From NCBI GenBank assembly GCA_035700025.1, contig DASSOY010000072.1, positions 174,842-238,841 of the forward strand: a DNA stretch of 64,000 nucleotides. The letters run 5' to 3'. The translations under genes and the position numbers were made by a program. Source of the DNA: Bacillales bacterium. Lineage in GTDB: Bacteria > Bacillota > Bacilli > Bacillales > DASSOY01. Below are positions 7,921 through 16,051 of this stretch, piece after piece. How positions within the stretch are numbered: the stretch's first letter is position 1; each line of letters starts with the position of its first letter. The notes beneath the pieces are model-generated. The model was not told the DNA's origin. It saw only the letters and a list, made by a program, of their open reading frames with translations, and made no database searches.

Positions 7921-8517
7921 ATGCGATTGGAACGATTGAATTCAGATAAAATCAAGATCTTTCTTACGTTTGATGACTTAAGCGAGCGAGGCATCTCGAA
8001 AGACGAAATTTGGCAAGACCTGCCGAAAGTCCATGATTTGTTTCGCGACATGATGCTGGAAGCCAACGATGAACTCGGGTTCAAAGCCGACGGACCGATT
8101 GCGGTTGAAGTGTTTTCACTTCCCGCCCAAGGCATGGTCGTCATCGTATCCAAAGGAATGAACGACGGGGAGTTTTTCGAAGACGACGATGACGACTACA
8201 TCGAAATGCAAGTCACTGTCGATGAAAGCAGCGACGTGTTCTATGAGTTTTCCTCGTTTGAAGATGTGATCGCATTGTCCGGTCGTTTGCACCCGTTAAA
8301 CGTCGGCGGCGGTACGCTTTATTCGTACAACGGCTGTTTTTATTTACATTTCGACGAAGAGGAAATGGAAGCGTATGATTGGTCGGGTTTGATTGCCTTG
8401 CTTTCCGAGTTTGGCAACCCTTCGACCATCACTCATTACCGGGTGAGTGAATACGGCAAGAAGTTGATGGAAAACGGGGCGGTCGCCCGCCTTTTCGAAA
8501 CGTTTTTGAACCGTTAA
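7921..8517 (+). CDS. ypbH: MecA-family adaptor protein YpbH
   Basis: 198-aa adaptor of the MecA/YpbH family, which delivers substrates to ClpC. The N-terminal substrate-binding region (MRLERLNSDKIKIFLTFDDL) is linked by an acidic stretch (EFFEDDDDDYIEM) to the C-terminal ClpC-binding domain ending NGAVARLFETFL. Its place between ypbG and gudB matches ypbH (mecB) rather than mecA. MecA itself would lie elsewhere. A TAA stop is followed directly by a strong terminator. Confidence 0.9.
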   Translation: MRLERLNSDKIKIFLTFDDLSERGISKDEIWQDLPKVHDLFRDMMLEANDELGFKADGPIAVEVFSLPAQGMVVIVSKGMNDGEFFEDDDDDYIEMQVTVDESSDVFYEFSSFEDVIALSGRLHPLNVGGGTLYSYNGCFYLHFDEEEMEAYDWSGLIALLSEFGNPSTITHYRVSEYGKKLMENGAVARLFETFLNR

Positions 8518-8518
8518 C

Positions 8519-8550
8519 CAAACCTCACGCAAATTGCGTGAGGTTTTGCT
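8519..8550 (+). terminator. Intrinsic terminator after ypbH
   Basis: AACCTCACGCAA / TTGCGTGAGGTT, a near-perfect stem, followed by TTGCTATTTTTT. Confidence 0.85.
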
Positions 8551-8560
8551 ATTTTTTCCC

Positions 8561-8589
8561 TTGACAGGTGAACGTTTATGGAGGATGAT
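8561..8589 (+). promoter_or_regulatory. Probable SigA promoter of gudB
   Basis: Perfect -35 TTGACA at about 8561-8566, 17-nt spacer, then GATGAT as a weaker -10. It lies right after the ypbH terminator and about 150 nt before gudB. The leader also carries an inverted repeat, GATAAACC (8596-8603) / GGTTTATC (8621-8628). Confidence 0.45.
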
Positions 8590-8737
8590 ATTTGCGATAA
8601 ACCTCTATTCGTTTGGAGCGGGTTTATCCTTCTCAATCCAGTTTCGAACGTGTATACTATCGTATGAGAACCGCAAAGCTATACGAAACGGGGTTAGTCA
8701 GTACATTGATGAGGTGAAATTCATGGGAGGTAAAAAG

Positions 8738-10018
8738 ATGGTAGCCGACAAGGAAACGGCAGGCAATTCGGAAGATCTCGATCAAACGGATGTGCTCAAA
8801 TCCACGCAGACGGTCATTTTGGAAGCATTGGAGAAACTTGGTTATCCGAACGAAGTCTATGAATTGCTGAAAGAACCGTTGCGAATCATGACGGTGCGAA
8901 TTCCGGTTCGCATGGACGACGGTTCGATCAAAATTTTTACCGGCTACCGGGCTCAGCACAACGACGCAGTTGGGCCGACGAAAGGCGGCGTTCGTTTTCA
9001 TCCGAACGTGACGGAAAAAGAAGTGAAAGCGCTTTCGATTTGGATGAGTTTGAAGGCGGGTATCGTGAATTTGCCCTACGGCGGCGGAAAAGGCGGAATC
9101 GTATGCGATCCGCGGGAAATGTCGTTCCGGGAATTGGAGAAACTGAGCAGAGGTTACGTACGCGCAATCAGTCAAATCGTCGGGCCGACGAAAGACATTC
9201 CTGCGCCTGACGTGTTTACGAATTCACAAATTATGGCTTGGATGATGGATGAATACAGCCGCATCCGTGAATTCGATTCCCCAGGATTCATTACTGGCAA
9301 GCCGCTCGTTCTCGGAGGGTCGCACGGCAGAGAATCGGCAACCGCGAAAGGGGTGACGATATGTATTCGTGAAGCCGCCAAGAAAAAAGGACTCAATTTG
9401 AAGGACGCTCGTGTCGTCGTTCAAGGCTTTGGGAATGCGGGAAGTTTCCTCGCAAAATTCATGCATGACGCGGGAGCCAATGTCGTTGCGATTTCTGACG
9501 CGTATGGAGCGTTGTATGATCCAAATGGCCTTGACATTGATTACTTACTAGATAGAAGAGACAGTTTCGGAACGGTAACGAAATTGTTTAAAAATACGAT
9601 CACCAACAAAGAATTGCTGGAACTTGATTGCGATATCCTCGTTCCGGCAGCGATCGAAAATCAAATTACGGAACAAAATGCCGCGAACGTCCGTGCGAGC
9701 ATCGTCGTCGAAGCCGCGAACGGACCGACGACACTGGGAGCGACGAAGATTTTAACCGAAAAAGGCGTCCTGCTCGTTCCCGATGTGTTGGCGAGTTCCG
9801 GCGGCGTCACCGTCTCTTATTTCGAATGGGTGCAAAACAACCAAGGGTATTACTGGACCGAGGAAGAGGTGGAACGGCGTCTCGAGGAAGTGATGGTGAA
9901 CTCATTCAATAATGTCTATAATACCTCGAAAACGAGACGCGTCAATATGCGTTTGTCTGCTTACATGGTCGGCGTGCGCAAAATGGCGGAAGCCTCCCGC
10001 TTTCGCGGTTGGATTTAA
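8738..10018 (+). CDS. gudB: NAD-specific glutamate dehydrogenase GudB
   Basis: 426-aa glutamate dehydrogenase catalysing oxidative deamination of glutamate to 2-oxoglutarate and ammonium. Visible: substrate site PTKGGVRFHP, catalytic-Lys motif PYGGGKGGIV, PAPDVFTNSQIMAWMMDEYS, and Rossmann motif VQGFGNAG. ATG 8738 lies 7 nt after GGGAGG and gives the length and N terminus (MVADKETAGN) expected. An ATG 15 nt upstream with GAGGTG is possible. The VKA segment before LSIWM occurs once, so the tandem duplication that inactivates gudB in B. subtilis 168 is absent and the enzyme should be active. Confidence 0.95.
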   Translation: MVADKETAGNSEDLDQTDVLKSTQTVILEALEKLGYPNEVYELLKEPLRIMTVRIPVRMDDGSIKIFTGYRAQHNDAVGPTKGGVRFHPNVTEKEVKALSIWMSLKAGIVNLPYGGGKGGIVCDPREMSFRELEKLSRGYVRAISQIVGPTKDIPAPDVFTNSQIMAWMMDEYSRIREFDSPGFITGKPLVLGGSHGRESATAKGVTICIREAAKKKGLNLKDARVVVQGFGNAGSFLAKFMHDAGANVVAISDAYGALYDPNGLDIDYLLDRRDSFGTVTKLFKNTITNKELLELDCDILVPAAIENQITEQNAANVRASIVVEAANGPTTLGATKILTEKGVLLVPDVLASSGGVTVSYFEWVQNNQGYYWTEEEVERRLEEVMVNSFNNVYNTSKTRRVNMRLSAYMVGVRKMAEASRFRGWI

Positions 10019-10032
10019 AATCTTTGCGCCAA

Positions 10033-10074
10033 GCGCAAAAATCCCCTATCCTTTGATAGAGGGATTTTTTTCTT
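10033..10074 (+). terminator. Intrinsic terminator after gudB
   Basis: AAAAATCCCCTATC ... GATAGAGGGATTTTTTT: strong stem with a long T run, between gudB and ypdA. Confidence 0.9.
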
Positions 10075-10109
10075 CACTTGGACACCGAAGTTACGGGAGT
10101 GGAACTTAC

Positions 10110-11093
10110 ATGACGGAAGATGCGATCATCGTCGGCGGAGGACCTTGCGGTTTGGCGGCAGCCATCGCTTTGCAAACGAAAGGGTTTTCTCCGCTCGTCA
10201 TTGAAAAAGAAAACATTGTTCATTCAATTTACCGATATCCGACCCATCAACAATTTTTCAGCACGGCTGAAAAGCTGGAGATCGGCGGCGTACCGTTCGT
10301 TATTGAACAACGAAAGCCGAAGCGAAACCAGGCGCTGGCGTATTACCGGGAAGTCGTCGAGCGGAAAAACGTTCGGATTCAAGCTTTTGAAACGGTGAAA
10401 CACGTGTCCAGACATGACGGCGGGACGTTTGTTGTCGAAACGGATAAGAATCGGTATGAGACGGCGTTTGTGATCATAGCTACCGGCTATTACGACAGTC
10501 CGAACTACATGGGCGTTCCCGGCGAAAATCTCGATAAGGTGTTTCATTATTTTAAAGAGGCTCACCCGTATTTCGATAAAGATGTTGTTGTCATCGGCGG
10601 GAAAAATTCGGCGGTCGATGCGACGTTGGAATTGGAAAAGGCGGGTGCACGCGTAACGGTGCTCTATCGCGGCGAGGATTATTCGACGAGCGTGAAACCG
10701 TGGATTTTGCCCGAGTTTCAATCGTTGATCAAGAACGGTAAGGTGAAAATGGTATTCGGTGCCGAAGTGAAAGAAATTACGGATGACGCGGTGATTTATG
10801 AAACAGAGGGCGAAGAAAAGCGGATCGCCAACGATTTCGTGTTCGCCATGACCGGCTACCATCCCGATCATTCGTTCTTGAAAGCGATCGGCGTTCAAGT
10901 TGAAAAAGATTCCGGGCGGCCGGTGCACGACCCGGAAACGATGGAAACGAACGTGGAAGGCATTTTTATCGCCGGTGTCATTGCGGCCGGAAACAACGCG
11001 AATGAAATTTTTATTGAAAACGGCCGTTTTCATGGAAACGTGATTGCGGCGGAAATTGAAAAGCGAACGTCGAGAAAACCGATCGTCCATTGA
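10110..11093 (+). CDS. ypdA: Bacillithiol-disulfide reductase YpdA (Bdr)
   Basis: 327-aa FAD/NADPH-dependent oxidoreductase of the thioredoxin-reductase-like family. N-terminal FAD motif VGGGPCGLAAAIAL, NADPH motif VVIGGKNSAVDATLEL near residue 166, and a C-terminal FAD motif NVEGIFIAGVIAAG. Known role: reduction of bacillithiol disulfide, keeping the thiol pool reduced; bshA lies in the same window. ATG 10110 follows GGGAGTGG. Position directly after gudB matches B. subtilis. Confidence 0.92.
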   Translation: MTEDAIIVGGGPCGLAAAIALQTKGFSPLVIEKENIVHSIYRYPTHQQFFSTAEKLEIGGVPFVIEQRKPKRNQALAYYREVVERKNVRIQAFETVKHVSRHDGGTFVVETDKNRYETAFVIIATGYYDSPNYMGVPGENLDKVFHYFKEAHPYFDKDVVVIGGKNSAVDATLELEKAGARVTVLYRGEDYSTSVKPWILPEFQSLIKNGKVKMVFGAEVKEITDDAVIYETEGEEKRIANDFVFAMTGYHPDHSFLKAIGVQVEKDSGRPVHDPETMETNVEGIFIAGVIAAGNNANEIFIENGRFHGNVIAAEIEKRTSRKPIVH

Positions 11094-11108
11094 CGATCGG
11101 TTTTTCTC
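11077..11108 (+). terminator. Intrinsic terminator of ypdA overlapping the stop codon
   Basis: AAAACCGATCGTC / GACGATCGGTTTTT; the TGA stop of ypdA sits in the loop and the 3' arm, followed by a T run. Confidence 0.85.
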
Positions 11109-11120
11109 AACGTTCCGCTA

Positions 11121-11129
11121 TGGTAAGAT
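11121..11129 (+). promoter_or_regulatory. Extended -10 promoter of prsW
   Basis: TGGTAAGAT at 11121-11129. Predicted transcription start near 11136 leaves a normal leader only for the ATG at 11164, supporting that start. Confidence 0.45.
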
Positions 11130-11163
11130 GAAACTATGAATGGAGACGAATGGAGTTTCTCGC

Positions 11164-11838
11164 ATGGTTTCAATGGTTGCGGCGGCGATCGCGCCCGGAT
11201 TTGCCTTGCTCTGTTTTTTTTATTTGAAAGACCGCTATGAGTCGGAACCGATTTCGATGGTGCTCAGGACGTTTTTGTTTGGGGCACTTCTCGTGTTTCC
11301 GGTCATGTTTATTCAATATGCTTTCCAATTCGAAGGCATATTGCAGGCACCTTTTGTGAAGGCTTTTGTCTTATCGGGGACGCTTGAAGAATTTTTGAAA
11401 TGGTTCATTTTGTATTATACGGCTTATCAACATGTTGAATTTAACGAGCGTTATGACGGCATTGTGTACGGGGTGGCTGTATCGCTCGGATTCGCAACGG
11501 CGGAAAACTTTTTTTATTTGTACGCCTACGGGATCGATGAAGCCTTTTGGCGTGCGCTGTTACCGGTTTCCAGCCATGCGTTGTTCGGTGTCATCATGGG
11601 ATATTATTTAGGGAAAGCGAAATTTTTTACAACGGCTTCGCGCCAGCGTCGTTTCGTGTGGATTTCACTTCTTGCTGCCGTTCTGTTGCACGGAGTCTAT
11701 GATTACATTCTCTTCGTTTACGAGCATTGGGTTTCCGTGATGATCCCGTTCATGCTTTATTTATGGTGGAGTTCACTTAGAAAGGTAAAATTGGCCCACC
11801 GAGATCAGCGTCCGGCAAACGATGCCGGCATCATGTGA
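11164..11838 (+). CDS. prsW: Site-1 intramembrane protease PrsW
   Basis: 224-aa polytopic membrane protease. The conserved motifs are present: SGTLEEFLKWF with the EE pair, YDGIVYGVAVSLGFATAENFFYL, SHALFGVIMGYYLGKA and a late HGVYDY. In B. subtilis PrsW performs site-1 cleavage of the anti-sigma factor RsiW, which activates SigW under envelope stress. ATG 11164 lies 8 nt after GGAG and is preferred over an ATG at 11140 on spacing and promoter position. Place between ypdA and sleB is conserved. Confidence 0.92.
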   Translation: MVSMVAAAIAPGFALLCFFYLKDRYESEPISMVLRTFLFGALLVFPVMFIQYAFQFEGILQAPFVKAFVLSGTLEEFLKWFILYYTAYQHVEFNERYDGIVYGVAVSLGFATAENFFYLYAYGIDEAFWRALLPVSSHALFGVIMGYYLGKAKFFTTASRQRRFVWISLLAAVLLHGVYDYILFVYEHWVSVMIPFMLYLWWSSLRKVKLAHRDQRPANDAGIM

Positions 11839-11857
11839 ATGGTCGATCATACGGGCT

Positions 11858-11885
11858 AAGTCTTCTTCGGAAGGCTTTTTTATTT
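11858..11885 (+). terminator. Intrinsic terminator after prsW
   Basis: AAGTCTTC ... GAAGGCTT stem (one G-T pair), followed by TTTTTATTTT. Confidence 0.75.
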
Positions 11886-11894
11886 TGTCGTTTT

Positions 11895-11926
11895 GCATAA
11901 AACCAGGTTGGATGTCGGACACTAGC
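11895..11926 (+). promoter_or_regulatory. Possible SigG-type promoter of sleB-ypeB
   Basis: GCATA at 11895-11899 resembles the SigG -35 and CACTA near 11920 is a poor match to the -10. sleB is forespore-expressed under SigG in B. subtilis, so one is expected here; this assignment is tentative. Confidence 0.25.
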
Positions 11927-11966
11927 GTTACGTTATGAATTTTGTAAACGAAGGAGGCTGACGAAA

Positions 11967-12794
11967 ATGGGACGGCGATCGCGCTTGGTGAAAGGGTTGA
12001 CCGTAGGCTTGCTACTCGTCTCATTGATCGGCGTTTCCGGACCGGAACCACAGCGCGCAGCGGCATTTACGGATCAAGTGATCCAAAAGGGCGCAACCGG
12101 TTTGAACGTTGTTGAATTGCAGGCAAGATTGCAATACATCGGTTATTACAAAGGACAAATCGACGGGATCTTCGGTTGGGGAACGTATTGGGCGCTGAGA
12201 AATTTTCAACAAAATTACGGGTTAAAAGTGGACGGATTGGCAGGCTTGAAAACGAGGCAAAAACTCGTCTCGGTGACGAAATATGACGAACAGTGGATTC
12301 GAAGTCAATTGCGAAAAGGTCGTCGATTTACGTATTACGGCGGTGTGAAAAGAAGTTCCCATGCCCGTAATGAGAAACACGGCAGCGGCGGCGGCGGAGG
12401 TGTCGTGTCGCGTGCACAAAACGTGCCGCAAGGGTTTTCTCAAAGCGACATTAATTTAATGGTGCGCATGGTATATGCGGAATCCAAAGGTGAACCATAC
12501 ATTGGCAAAGTGGCTGTTGCCGCGGTCATTTTGAATCGCATTGACAGCCCGAAATTCCCGAATACGATCCCCGGAGTCATATATGAACCGCTCGCATTCA
12601 GTTCGGTCGCCGACGGCCAATTATGGGTCGGGCAGCCGAAACAAGAATCGAAGAAAGCGGTGATCGATGCTTTGAACGGCTGGGATCCGTCAAATGGAGC
12701 TTTGTATTACTTTAACCCCGCAAAAGCGACTTCAGACTGGATTTGGTCGCGGCCGCAAATCAAGAAAATCGGGGAACATATTTTTACGAAATAA
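11967..12794 (+). CDS. sleB: Spore cortex-lytic enzyme SleB
   Basis: 275-aa germination enzyme. An N-terminal signal peptide (about residues 1-33) is followed by a peptidoglycan-binding domain (GATGLNVVELQARLQYIGYY, about 43-104), a Ser/His/Gly-rich linker with GSGGGGG, and a C-terminal hydrolase domain (about 153-275). The catalytic Glu is in MVYAESKGEPYIGKVAVAAV. SleB is a lytic transglycosylase acting on muramic-delta-lactam-containing cortex. Made in the forespore and stored until germination. RBS GGAGG precedes the ATG. ypeB follows 15 bp downstream. Confidence 0.95.
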   Translation: MGRRSRLVKGLTVGLLLVSLIGVSGPEPQRAAAFTDQVIQKGATGLNVVELQARLQYIGYYKGQIDGIFGWGTYWALRNFQQNYGLKVDGLAGLKTRQKLVSVTKYDEQWIRSQLRKGRRFTYYGGVKRSSHARNEKHGSGGGGGVVSRAQNVPQGFSQSDINLMVRMVYAESKGEPYIGKVAVAAVILNRIDSPKFPNTIPGVIYEPLAFSSVADGQLWVGQPKQESKKAVIDALNGWDPSNGALYYFNPAKATSDWIWSRPQIKKIGEHIFTK

Positions 12795-12809
12795 CGGAGG
12801 TGTATCGTG

Positions 12810-14159
12810 ATGGCACGTACCGTCACAATCGCCGTGCTGGCGATCGTTATTTTAGCCACCGGATATTGGGGGTACCAAGAACATCAACAAAAAAACGCCG
12901 TCTTAATTCAAGCGGAAAACCAATACCAGCAAGCGTTTCACAATCTCGTATACCATGTCGATCAATTGCAAGACCAAATCGGCGCATCTCTTGTGATGGG
13001 GACTTCGCGGACGCAAGCACCGCAACTGGCGGAAGTTTGGCGGACGACGGCATTGGCGCATGCCGATGTCGGCAGGCTGCCGTTGAGTCTCATTCCTTTC
13101 AACGATACGGAAGCGTTTTTGTCGAATATTGGAGAATTCAGTTACCGCGTATCGGCGAGAAACTTAAGCAAACAGCCGTTGACGAGCAGTGAATATGAGC
13201 GGCTGGAACGGTTGTACAAGCGGTCGTCGCAAATCGAGCAGCAACTGCGCAGCGTTCAAGCGATTATGATGAAAAATGACTTGCGATGGATGGACGTGAA
13301 AATGGCGCTCGCTTCGGGAAAGAATCCAGCGGACAATACGGTGATCGACGGATTGAAGACGATGGACCGTAACGTCGAAAAGTTCGAAGATGTCAATTGG
13401 GATCCGGAGCTTGCGGAGAAGTCGGAACTTCGCAGAGAACGGTTGAATCACTTGGCTGGCGAAAAGATTTCGCGCCAAGAGGCGAAACGGATCGCCGTCG
13501 AGTTCTCGGAAATTGATAATCCGGGCAGCATTCGCGTGAGGGAAACAGGGAAAGGCGGAAATTACGCGGCCTATTCCGTTTCGATGTACAATCCGAAAAC
13601 AAAAACACGAATGCAAGCCGATATAAGCAAACACGGAGGTCGGCTTTTATGGATGATCCAAGAACGGATTCCCGGTAAACGTAAAGTCAGTTTGCACGAA
13701 GCGATGTTGAACGCGAAACGGTTTCTGAAGCGTCACGGGATTAAGGACATGGAAATGACCGAAAGCGAGCAATACGACGACGACGGGATTTTTACATTTG
13801 TCAAAAAGCAAAACGGCGTGCGCATTTATCCGGAATCCATCCGATTGAAAGTTTCGTTAACGCACGGAAGGGTCATTGCTTACGATGCTTCCAATTACAT
13901 TGCGTTCCAGTCGAATGAAGCGGACCGAAAACCGAAAATGGGCAAAACGGAAGTCGTGAAGAATTTAAACGATCGCGTCGACGTCAAGATCGTAAGACCT
14001 GCAGTGATCTTCAATGATTTCGGGAAGAAAGTACTCTGTTATGAAATCATCGGAACTTTGAACAACGATACGTATCGCGTGTTCTTGAACGCCGATACCG
14101 GTAAGGAAGAACAAGTGAAAAAAATGCAAAATCCGAGCGCGATTTATCAACCTGCGTAA
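12810..14159 (+). CDS. ypeB: Germination protein YpeB
   Basis: 449-aa protein with an N-terminal membrane anchor (TVTIAVLAIVILATGYWGY), a long helical region (about 25-200), and C-terminal PepSY-type repeats (about 215-440). YpeB stabilises and localises SleB in the dormant spore and holds it inactive until germination. Two start codons sit back to back (GTG 12807, ATG 12810) after GGAGG; ATG gives 9-nt spacing. Second gene of the sleB-ypeB operon. Confidence 0.94.
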   Translation: MARTVTIAVLAIVILATGYWGYQEHQQKNAVLIQAENQYQQAFHNLVYHVDQLQDQIGASLVMGTSRTQAPQLAEVWRTTALAHADVGRLPLSLIPFNDTEAFLSNIGEFSYRVSARNLSKQPLTSSEYERLERLYKRSSQIEQQLRSVQAIMMKNDLRWMDVKMALASGKNPADNTVIDGLKTMDRNVEKFEDVNWDPELAEKSELRRERLNHLAGEKISRQEAKRIAVEFSEIDNPGSIRVRETGKGGNYAAYSVSMYNPKTKTRMQADISKHGGRLLWMIQERIPGKRKVSLHEAMLNAKRFLKRHGIKDMEMTESEQYDDDGIFTFVKKQNGVRIYPESIRLKVSLTHGRVIAYDASNYIAFQSNEADRKPKMGKTEVVKNLNDRVDVKIVRPAVIFNDFGKKVLCYEIIGTLNNDTYRVFLNADTGKEEQVKKMQNPSAIYQPA

Positions 14160-14165
14160 ATAGAT

Positions 14166-14205
14166 TCAGGCTGTCGAAGAGGATTCGACAGCCTCTTCTT
14201 TTTTG
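14166..14205 (+). terminator. Intrinsic terminator after ypeB
   Basis: AGGCTGTCGAA / TTCGACAGCCT stem, followed by CTTCTTTTTT. Confidence 0.88.
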
Positions 14206-14270
14206 CGACAAAAGTTGTCATGGCACTTTATGGTTTTTCGTGAGATAATGACGGTGGGAGGAGATATTGC

Positions 14271-14924
14271 ATGAAGATCGGGGCCATGCTGCACTTGCAG
14301 CGCGACAAGGAGAAATACCGGTGCCGTCTCGTCGAGTTGAGCGAGGATTGTCTTTTCATTGATCTTCCGGTTCATATGAAGACGAGAAGGACGAGCTCGT
14401 TTCATGTCGGCGATACGTTAACGGTATCCTACGTCGCTGACGACGGAGCGTTGAACCTTTTTCAAACGGTAGTTGAAGAAAGAAAGGCCGGCAGAATTCC
14501 GATGCTGCTGTTGAAAAAACCGCTGGAAAAAGAGATTGAACGCATCCAACGAAGGCAGTTCGTCCGCATCGACGGTGTGATCGACGTTGCGCTTCACCCG
14601 TTGAAAGAACATTTTCCGCCGTTCACGACGACCTCGCTTGACATAAGCGCGGGAGGAATGGCCGTGAATTTGCCGAAAGAACACGGGTTGAAAGAAAACA
14701 TGCAAGTGAAATGCTGGATGGTTCTCCCGATGGATTCCGGCGAGATTGAGTATTTGCGTCTCGATGGTTTGGTCGTGCGGATCCTTCAATCAGAAGACGG
14801 CAGAAACGAGAAGGCATCACTGAAATTTATCGATATGGCGGAATCGGATCGGACCCATGTCATCCGCTATTGTTTTGAACAGCAGCTTCTTTTGAAAAGG
14901 AAAGGATTGGAACGTCAAGTATAA
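14271..14924 (+). CDS. motI: c-di-GMP-binding PilZ protein MotI (YpfA/DgrA)
   Basis: 217-aa two-domain protein. The N-terminal YcgR-like (PilZN) barrel runs to about residue 95. The C-terminal PilZ domain carries both c-di-GMP motifs: RRQFVR (RxxxR, near 99) and DISAGGM (D/NxSxxG, near 124). In B. subtilis MotI binds c-di-GMP and acts as a clutch on the flagellar stator, reducing motility. A weak TGAGATAAT -10-like element lies just upstream. Position between ypeB and ypfB is conserved. Confidence 0.9.
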   Translation: MKIGAMLHLQRDKEKYRCRLVELSEDCLFIDLPVHMKTRRTSSFHVGDTLTVSYVADDGALNLFQTVVEERKAGRIPMLLLKKPLEKEIERIQRRQFVRIDGVIDVALHPLKEHFPPFTTTSLDISAGGMAVNLPKEHGLKENMQVKCWMVLPMDSGEIEYLRLDGLVVRILQSEDGRNEKASLKFIDMAESDRTHVIRYCFEQQLLLKRKGLERQV

Positions 14925-14970
14925 AGTTCAGCTGCCTCCGGTTAAACTAACGACCGAGGAGGTTGCCCGC

Positions 14971-15186
14971 ATGTGGAAGTCGATTCTTTTTTTTGAAAAA
15001 TGGGTCAAAAAGCTCATTGTCGTTCAACTCGTTTTTCTTGTCGTTGCGCAAGTGTTGTTGCATTTTCATGCAATTGTTCCCTACGTAAACGAAGCCGTTG
15101 TGTACGAAGGAGTGATTGATTTATTGAAACCCGCTGCTGAATCCGTCATGCGTTTACTGTTTGGACCGGATTCCGGCACCATTTAA
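14971..15186 (+). CDS. ypfB: YpfB-like small membrane protein (DUF5359)
   Basis: 71-aa protein with one TM helix (KLIVVQLVFLVVAQVLLHF, about 15-33) and a short C-terminal extracytoplasmic tail. Size, topology and place between ypfA and cmk match YpfB. Function unknown. RBS GAGGAGG precedes the ATG. Confidence 0.75.
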   Translation: MWKSILFFEKWVKKLIVVQLVFLVVAQVLLHFHAIVPYVNEAVVYEGVIDLLKPAAESVMRLLFGPDSGTI

Positions 15187-15208
15187 AACCTGCTCTGCCC
15201 CGCATCGA

Positions 15209-15237
15209 TAGACCGAATCGGAAGAATATGATATGAT
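15209..15237 (+). promoter_or_regulatory. Probable SigA promoter of cmk
   Basis: TAGACC (15209-15214), 17-nt spacer, TATGAT (15232-15237) with the extended TG at 15229-15230. It lies 134 nt before the cmk start and upstream of the hairpin at 15303-15325. Confidence 0.5.
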
Positions 15238-15302
15238 GACACTAAATCGAAACGAATCAGCGACCTGTTTCTATGCCGTAATTTGATATCGTTTTTTCCG
15301 AT

Positions 15303-15325
15303 AAAAGCAGGCAGGCCTGCTTTTT
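15303..15325 (+). terminator. Intrinsic terminator or attenuator in the cmk leader
   Basis: AAAAGCAGG (15303-15311) / CCTGCTTTT (15316-15324) with a T run. If the promoter at 15209-15237 is real this lies inside the cmk leader and acts as an attenuator; otherwise it simply ends the ypfB transcript. Confidence 0.7.
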
Positions 15326-15370
15326 GTTTATTATAAATGAGATGGGGAAGTGTCAGCAGGGGGAGGAACG

Positions 15371-16051
15371 ATGGAAGAGAAGATTTGCATTGCCATTGAC
15401 GGTCCGGCAGCGGCCGGGAAAAGCACCGTTGCCAAAACGGTAGCCCGCCGGCTCGGGTACGTTTACATTGATACCGGTGCCATGTACCGGGCATTAACGC
15501 TAAAAGTTTTGAATGGCAGCATCGATCCCGAAGATGAAAAGGCGGTTGCCTCGGTCTTGGAAAATACGGCGATCGAATTGATTCAAGGGAATGCGGAACA
15601 GCGCATTATGCTCGACGGGACGGACGTGACGGAAGAAATTCGCACGGATGCAGTGAGCAACAACGTGTCATTCGTCGCCCGGCATAAGGAAATCCGCAGG
15701 GAAATGGTACGAAGGCAGCGTTCCCTCGCCTTAGACGGCGGTGTCGTCATGGATGGCAGGGACATCGGCACGAACGTCCTTCCGCACGCGGAAGTGAAAA
15801 TCTTTCTTTCCGCTTCCGTCGAAGTCCGGGCAGAGAGAAGGCATAAGGAAAATCGCAGCAAAGGGCTTGCGTCAGATTTTGAACAACTTAAGAAAGACAT
15901 CGAAATACGCGACCGCAGGGATTCCGAACGACAGGAAGCGCCGCTTGTGAAAGCGGAGGACGCTGTTGAATTGGATACGACGGCATTAATGATTGACGAA
16001 GTCGTCGAAGCGGTGTTGAGGATCGTCGCGGAAAGGGTTGGCGAACGTTGA
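15371..16051 (+). CDS. cmk: Cytidylate kinase
   Basis: 226-aa CMP/dCMP kinase using ATP. P-loop [10 protein letters not shown] near residues 9-18, [16 protein letters not shown]-binding [12 protein letters not shown], and LID region [11 protein letters not shown]. It belongs to pyrimidine nucleotide salvage and supplies CDP for CTP, dCTP and phospholipid synthesis. ATG 15371 follows GGGGAGG; an in-frame start 21 nt upstream overlaps the RBS. It overlaps plsC by 4 nt. Confidence 0.95.
   Translation: MEEKICIAIDGPAAAGKSTVAKTVARRLGYVYIDTGAMYRALTLKVLNGSIDPEDEKAVASVLENTAIELIQGNAEQRIMLDGTDVTEEIRTDAVSNNVSFVARHKEIRREMVRRQRSLALDGGVVMDGRDIGTNVLPHAEVKIFLSASVEVRAERRHKENRSKGLASDFEQLKKDIEIRDRRDSERQEAPLVKAEDAVELDTTALMIDEVVEAVLRIVAERVGER

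Noticed and set aside
10224..11090. 288-codon minus-strand frame opposite ypdA
   Set aside because: Composition (many R, H, F, N) is that of an antisense shadow; ypdA motifs account for the region.
11121..11163. ATG at 11140 as the prsW start
   Set aside because: The extended -10 at 11121-11129 would put the transcript start almost on it; the ATG at 11164 has a proper RBS and a matching N terminus.
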